Shown here piece after piece: positions 5,868 through 8,275 of a DNA stretch of 8,275 nt (the stretch's first letter is position 1; each line of letters starts with the position of its first letter). This DNA is from Nitrospira sp. Lineage in GTDB: Bacteria; Nitrospirota; Nitrospiria; Nitrospirales; Nitrospiraceae. Both the position numbers and the translations under genes were made by a program. Location: NCBI GenBank assembly GCA_030456405.1, contig JAKDNQ010000088.1:1-8275 (forward strand), read 5' to 3'. The notes under the pieces were generated by a model. It had not been told where the DNA came from. It made no database searches and worked only from the letters and a program-made list of their open reading frames with translations.

Positions 5868-7091
5868 TCAATTGGGTGCGTGCTTGTTGAAGACACCCAC
5901 TGTTTTCTCCGAGCACAGCCACTCATTCTTTACTGTGACGATGGCGAATGCTGCTAACCCAATGATGTAGGGCATTATGGGGATCATGTATCGGAAGAGC
6001 GGAAGCGACAACCAATGAAGTCCAATAAAGTATGCTATCAAGCACAATGGAATCAAGGCGAATGTCTTACCTTTCATCCACGCGAAAACTATTCCAATCA
6101 CGGCGAGTACGTATATAGGAAGCTGACTTAGCAGTATGAGACTGTGATTTTTTCCTGATTCCGTCGCATACCACATTCGACCAAATTTTTTAACCATGAA
6201 CGTCATGAAGTCGAGAGGATCAGTTTGAAGATGTGCCCGGTGTATTTCTAGTCCCGCTCTAGTATAAAATTTGTCGTTTTGAGACGGTTTACCTCCTACT
6301 GGAGGAACATATTGTTGAAGCATTGCGGGTTTTCCGTCAATGGTTAAAAATTTCTCAGACGAGCCCATCAGCAAGACTATTCCTCCACTGGTTCCAACAG
6401 GGATAAAATCGCCCAATACCACATAGTTCCGCACAGTCCACGGAAGAATTACCAAGGCAAATGAAAGACATAGCGCAGCATAACAGAAAATCGAGTCCCG
6501 CCCTCGCTTCCCCAATAGAATCAACATGACAGGGAGCATGAGTGGGGCAAATTGAGTTGTACTCCTCGTCAAGGTGGCAAGACCTAGTAGAACTCCTGTA
6601 ACACAGTAGTACCACCAGTTTGTGGAACGAACTGCATAAACACTGCAAAGAACAAAGCCGGTCAACAAGAAGGTGAAGAATGGATCCGATGCTATTGAAA
6701 TGGTAAGGTACGTCGTGAACGGATAGAGACTGAAGATGCCTGCAGAAACCAAAGCCGTCTCAACGTCAAAAATCTCTTTCATGACTAGATAGATCAAAAC
6801 CATCGTTAGGGAATCCACGAAAATCTGGACCATTTTTACGGACACTTGATCGTCACCAAATACGGATAAGCATGTTGCAATGAAGATGGGGTAGAGTGGC
6901 GGATTATACACCGGAAAAGAAGGGTCACTGAAACCTTTTCCATCCATGAGAAGATGGGCTGCCGTCAGGTAGATCCGAGCGCTGTCATCGAGCGCGGGCG
7001 CAGGAATGATTGCGAGCAGCAGTAATTTGACCAGCAGGGAGGATACAAAGATACAAGCAATCAGTTTCTTTTGTAATCGATCTGACAGCAT
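5868..7091 (-). CDS. GT-C family membrane glycosyltransferase (PMT/ArnT-like, GT39/GT83 type)
   Basis: This 407-residue protein is largely hydrophobic, with about ten membrane segments. The first loop after helix 1 carries PALDDSARIY (32-41), with the acidic D35-D36 pair expected of GT-C enzymes, followed by NPPLYP (63-68), typical of ArnT-like bacterial family members. ATLTRSTTQFAP (172-183) and LPWTVRNYVVLGDFIPV (216-232) with a following TSGG are further signatures of this group. Such enzymes take a sugar from a polyprenyl-phosphate donor and transfer it on the periplasmic side to lipid, glycan or protein. The GT2 enzyme encoded just downstream is an obvious candidate to make that donor. 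The ATG at 7091 is preferred to an in-frame TTG one codon upstream; AAGG lies 8 nt before it. At 407 residues it is shorter than ArnT (about 550), lacking most of the C-terminal periplasmic domain. The acceptor is unknown. Confidence 0.87.
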   Translation of the reverse strand: MLSDRLQKKLIACIFVSSLLVKLLLLAIIPAPALDDSARIYLTAAHLLMDGKGFSDPSFPVYNPPLYPIFIATCLSVFGDDQVSVKMVQIFVDSLTMVLIYLVMKEIFDVETALVSAGIFSLYPFTTYLTISIASDPFFTFLLTGFVLCSVYAVRSTNWWYYCVTGVLLGLATLTRSTTQFAPLMLPVMLILLGKRGRDSIFCYAALCLSFALVILPWTVRNYVVLGDFIPVGTSGGIVLLMGSSEKFLTIDGKPAMLQQYVPPVGGKPSQNDKFYTRAGLEIHRAHLQTDPLDFMTFMVKKFGRMWYATESGKNHSLILLSQLPIYVLAVIGIVFAWMKGKTFALIPLCLIAYFIGLHWLSLPLFRYMIPIMPYIIGLAAFAIVTVKNEWLCSEKTVGVFNKHAPN

Positions 7092-7173
7092 CAACCATGC
7101 CTTGGCCGGTTAGGAGTGGAGTATTAGGGATTGTGACTACAGCTGGGTTGCTTGATTTGATACACCGGGGAAA

Positions 7174-8013
7174 CTAGATAGACCAAGACTTTTTTCGCTT
7201 CAAATTTCCATCCAATCGAACAAGAACGAGATACGTAATTATGAACCCGCCTTGCAATACTGCTGCAATCAGCATGACCATAATCTGGGGAGCCTCCACG
7301 AACGCTGGCCGGTGGAGATCATCCACACCTGGCCCCATGATGAGGCTGAGAGCTTTGTAGAGAGGCCACGTAACGACCCATTTCTCCCAATTGATACTTT
7401 TTGCATACCGATACGTGTACTCCTCAATAGGGTAGAACTTTAGGTTACTAGATCCTGGCCGCACTCCCTCACGCAAAAGGGTTTGAACTCGATCTTGAAG
7501 AATCGATGGTGATTGTCGCAACTCCATGATGTCATAATACCCACCATCTGGGCGAGGGAACCATATGCCATAAAGTGGGTCCGCGACCATCTTTCCAGTC
7601 TCAGCCTCCAGTTCTACCACAGCATGCACCGACTTCATTTCTCGTGTATATAGGGCCCACTTCGAGGCATCTATTCCATGCAGGCGGAGCATTCTGATCA
7701 CCAAACGAGACCGGTCAGCACAATCCCCTCCCTGCTCCAGCACTTGCCGTGGCATCGAACGAAGAACGCTAAAAATCGGCAAGAGGAAATAGGAATCATT
7801 CCCTATAGCTGGTAACGCCTTCAACGATTCGACGACTTTCATCGCTTGCTCGCTGGGCGGCAGAGAGCGAGGAGCAATGCGGTCCATCAGGCCAGAAAGA
7901 TATTCTTCCTCTTGTAAGTAGTCTATGAAACTTAAACATTGCAAGGCGAATAAACACGCGATCACGACAGCGATGAGATTTCGACTTCGTATAACCCACC
8001 GTGACTTGAACAC
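7174..8013 (-). CDS. membrane-anchored transglutaminase-like protein
   Basis: This 279-residue protein has one hydrophobic helix at about 13-30 and another at about 241-267, enclosing a transglutaminase-like domain. The Cys-His-Asp triad is visible: GGDCADRSRL (C98), SVHAVVELE (H130) and ADPLYG (D145). The fold includes proteases, amidases and crosslinking enzymes that act on peptide or isopeptide bonds; which reaction applies here is unknown. The domain probably faces the periplasm. The start is GTG at 8013: an in-frame stop lies just upstream, AGGGGAG (8030-8024) sits 10 nt before it, and the N-terminal helix needs it. Only 3 nt separate it from the amidotransferase stop, so the two are surely co-transcribed. 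Lasso-peptide B proteins share the fold and also sit beside an AsnB-like gene, but they are usually smaller and soluble. An 82-bp gap with no visible feature precedes the GT-C gene. Confidence 0.83.
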   Translation of the reverse strand: MFKSRWVIRSRNLIAVVIACLFALQCLSFIDYLQEEEYLSGLMDRIAPRSLPPSEQAMKVVESLKALPAIGNDSYFLLPIFSVLRSMPRQVLEQGGDCADRSRLVIRMLRLHGIDASKWALYTREMKSVHAVVELEAETGKMVADPLYGIWFPRPDGGYYDIMELRQSPSILQDRVQTLLREGVRPGSSNLKFYPIEEYTYRYAKSINWEKWVVTWPLYKALSLIMGPGVDDLHRPAFVEAPQIMVMLIAAVLQGGFIITYLVLVRLDGNLKRKKSWSI

Positions 8014-8016
8014 GGC

Positions 8017-8275
8017 TTACGATCTCCCCTGACCTGACTGAGACTGATTCATATAGAGCCCGTGCCAAAGCACGAGGTTCAAGATCAACCAGAGTTTTGT
8101 CTCATGATTCCGAACTTGCCCCTCATGCTCAAGTACGAGTTTCTCCACCGCATGAACATTGAACAGCCCCACACTCTTCAAGGATGCGGGAGACAGACGA
8201 TCGCGAACCATTTCCCGCAGAGGGCCTCGCAACCAATCACTCAGAGGAATTGAGAACCCCTGCTTCCGACGGGAC
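8017..8275 (-). CDS. asparagine synthase-like amidotransferase, C-terminal end (5' partial)
   Basis: Only the last 85 residues are present; the gene runs off the right edge, and the TTG at 8232 is internal. The visible SRRKQGFSIPLSDWLRGPL block, then LSPASL, GLFN, EH and KLW-LNLVLWHGLY, is the usual C-terminus of glutamine-hydrolysing asparagine synthases (AsnB family). The N-terminal glutaminase and the ATP-binding core lie outside the window. In polysaccharide and exosortase-linked gene clusters, AsnB-like proteins often serve as amidotransferases of unproven substrate rather than as housekeeping asparagine makers. The cluster context favours such a role, but the fragment cannot decide it. 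It ends in TAA, then GCC and the GTG of the transglutaminase-like gene, all in one frame. Confidence 0.88.
   Translation of the reverse strand, partial: SRRKQGFSIPLSDWLRGPLREMVRDRLSPASLKSVGLFNVHAVEKLVLEHEGQVRNHETKLWLILNLVLWHGLYMNQSQSGQGRS

Noticed and set aside
5376..5957. A 193-codon plus-strand open frame
   Set aside because: It lies antisense to the GT2 start region and the GT-C end, its product is a serine/proline-rich mix without a domain, and both minus-strand genes have clear catalytic motifs.
8062..8253. A 63-codon plus-strand frame
   Set aside because: It is antisense to the clearly recognisable AsnB-family C-terminus.
7174..8275. A genuine lasso-peptide biosynthetic cluster
   Set aside because: No precursor peptide, RRE domain or ABC exporter is visible, the transglutaminase-like protein has two membrane helices, and the neighbours are glycosyltransferases. 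The idea is retained only as a finding to check.

Overview
The window looks like chromosomal DNA of an environmental Gram-negative bacterium with roughly 50% GC. BACON and fibronectin III secreted proteins, several glycosyltransferases and an AsnB-type amidotransferase together would fit Nitrospirota (Nitrospira-like), but nothing here fixes the taxon. No rRNA, tRNA, CRISPR array or insertion sequence was seen.

The left part (1-3447, plus strand) holds three genes for exported proteins. The first (1-924, 5' end cut by the window edge) encodes tandem BACON domains and a C-terminal fibronectin III domain. Two paralogous genes follow (1149-1988 and 2608-3447). Each encodes a 279-residue protein with a signal peptide, six conserved cysteines and a region resembling the jelly-roll (concanavalin A-like) polysaccharide-lyase or carbohydrate-binding fold. 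A 619-bp stretch with no convincing gene separates the paralogues.

The middle (3448-3746) is a convergent intergenic region with two stem-loops. One is a plausible weak terminator for the minus-strand operon.

The right part (3747-8275, minus strand) is a five-gene cluster, transcribed from right to left: the end of an asparagine-synthase-like amidotransferase, a membrane-anchored transglutaminase-like protein, a GT-C membrane glycosyltransferase of the PMT/ArnT type, a GT2 dolichyl-phosphate-sugar-synthase-like enzyme with a membrane tail, and a class I SAM methyltransferase. The first pair (3-nt gap) and the last pair (4-nt ATGA overlap) are tightly packed, which suggests co-transcription.

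A reasonable working model is a surface-glycan or glycoconjugate assembly locus. In it, the GT2 enzyme would make a polyprenyl-phosphate sugar, the GT-C enzyme would transfer it on the outer face of the inner membrane, and the methyltransferase and amidotransferase would decorate the glycan or its precursors. The transglutaminase-like protein may act on a surface protein or peptide. The convergent secreted jelly-roll pair could bind or trim the product. This model is inferred from domains and gene order only.
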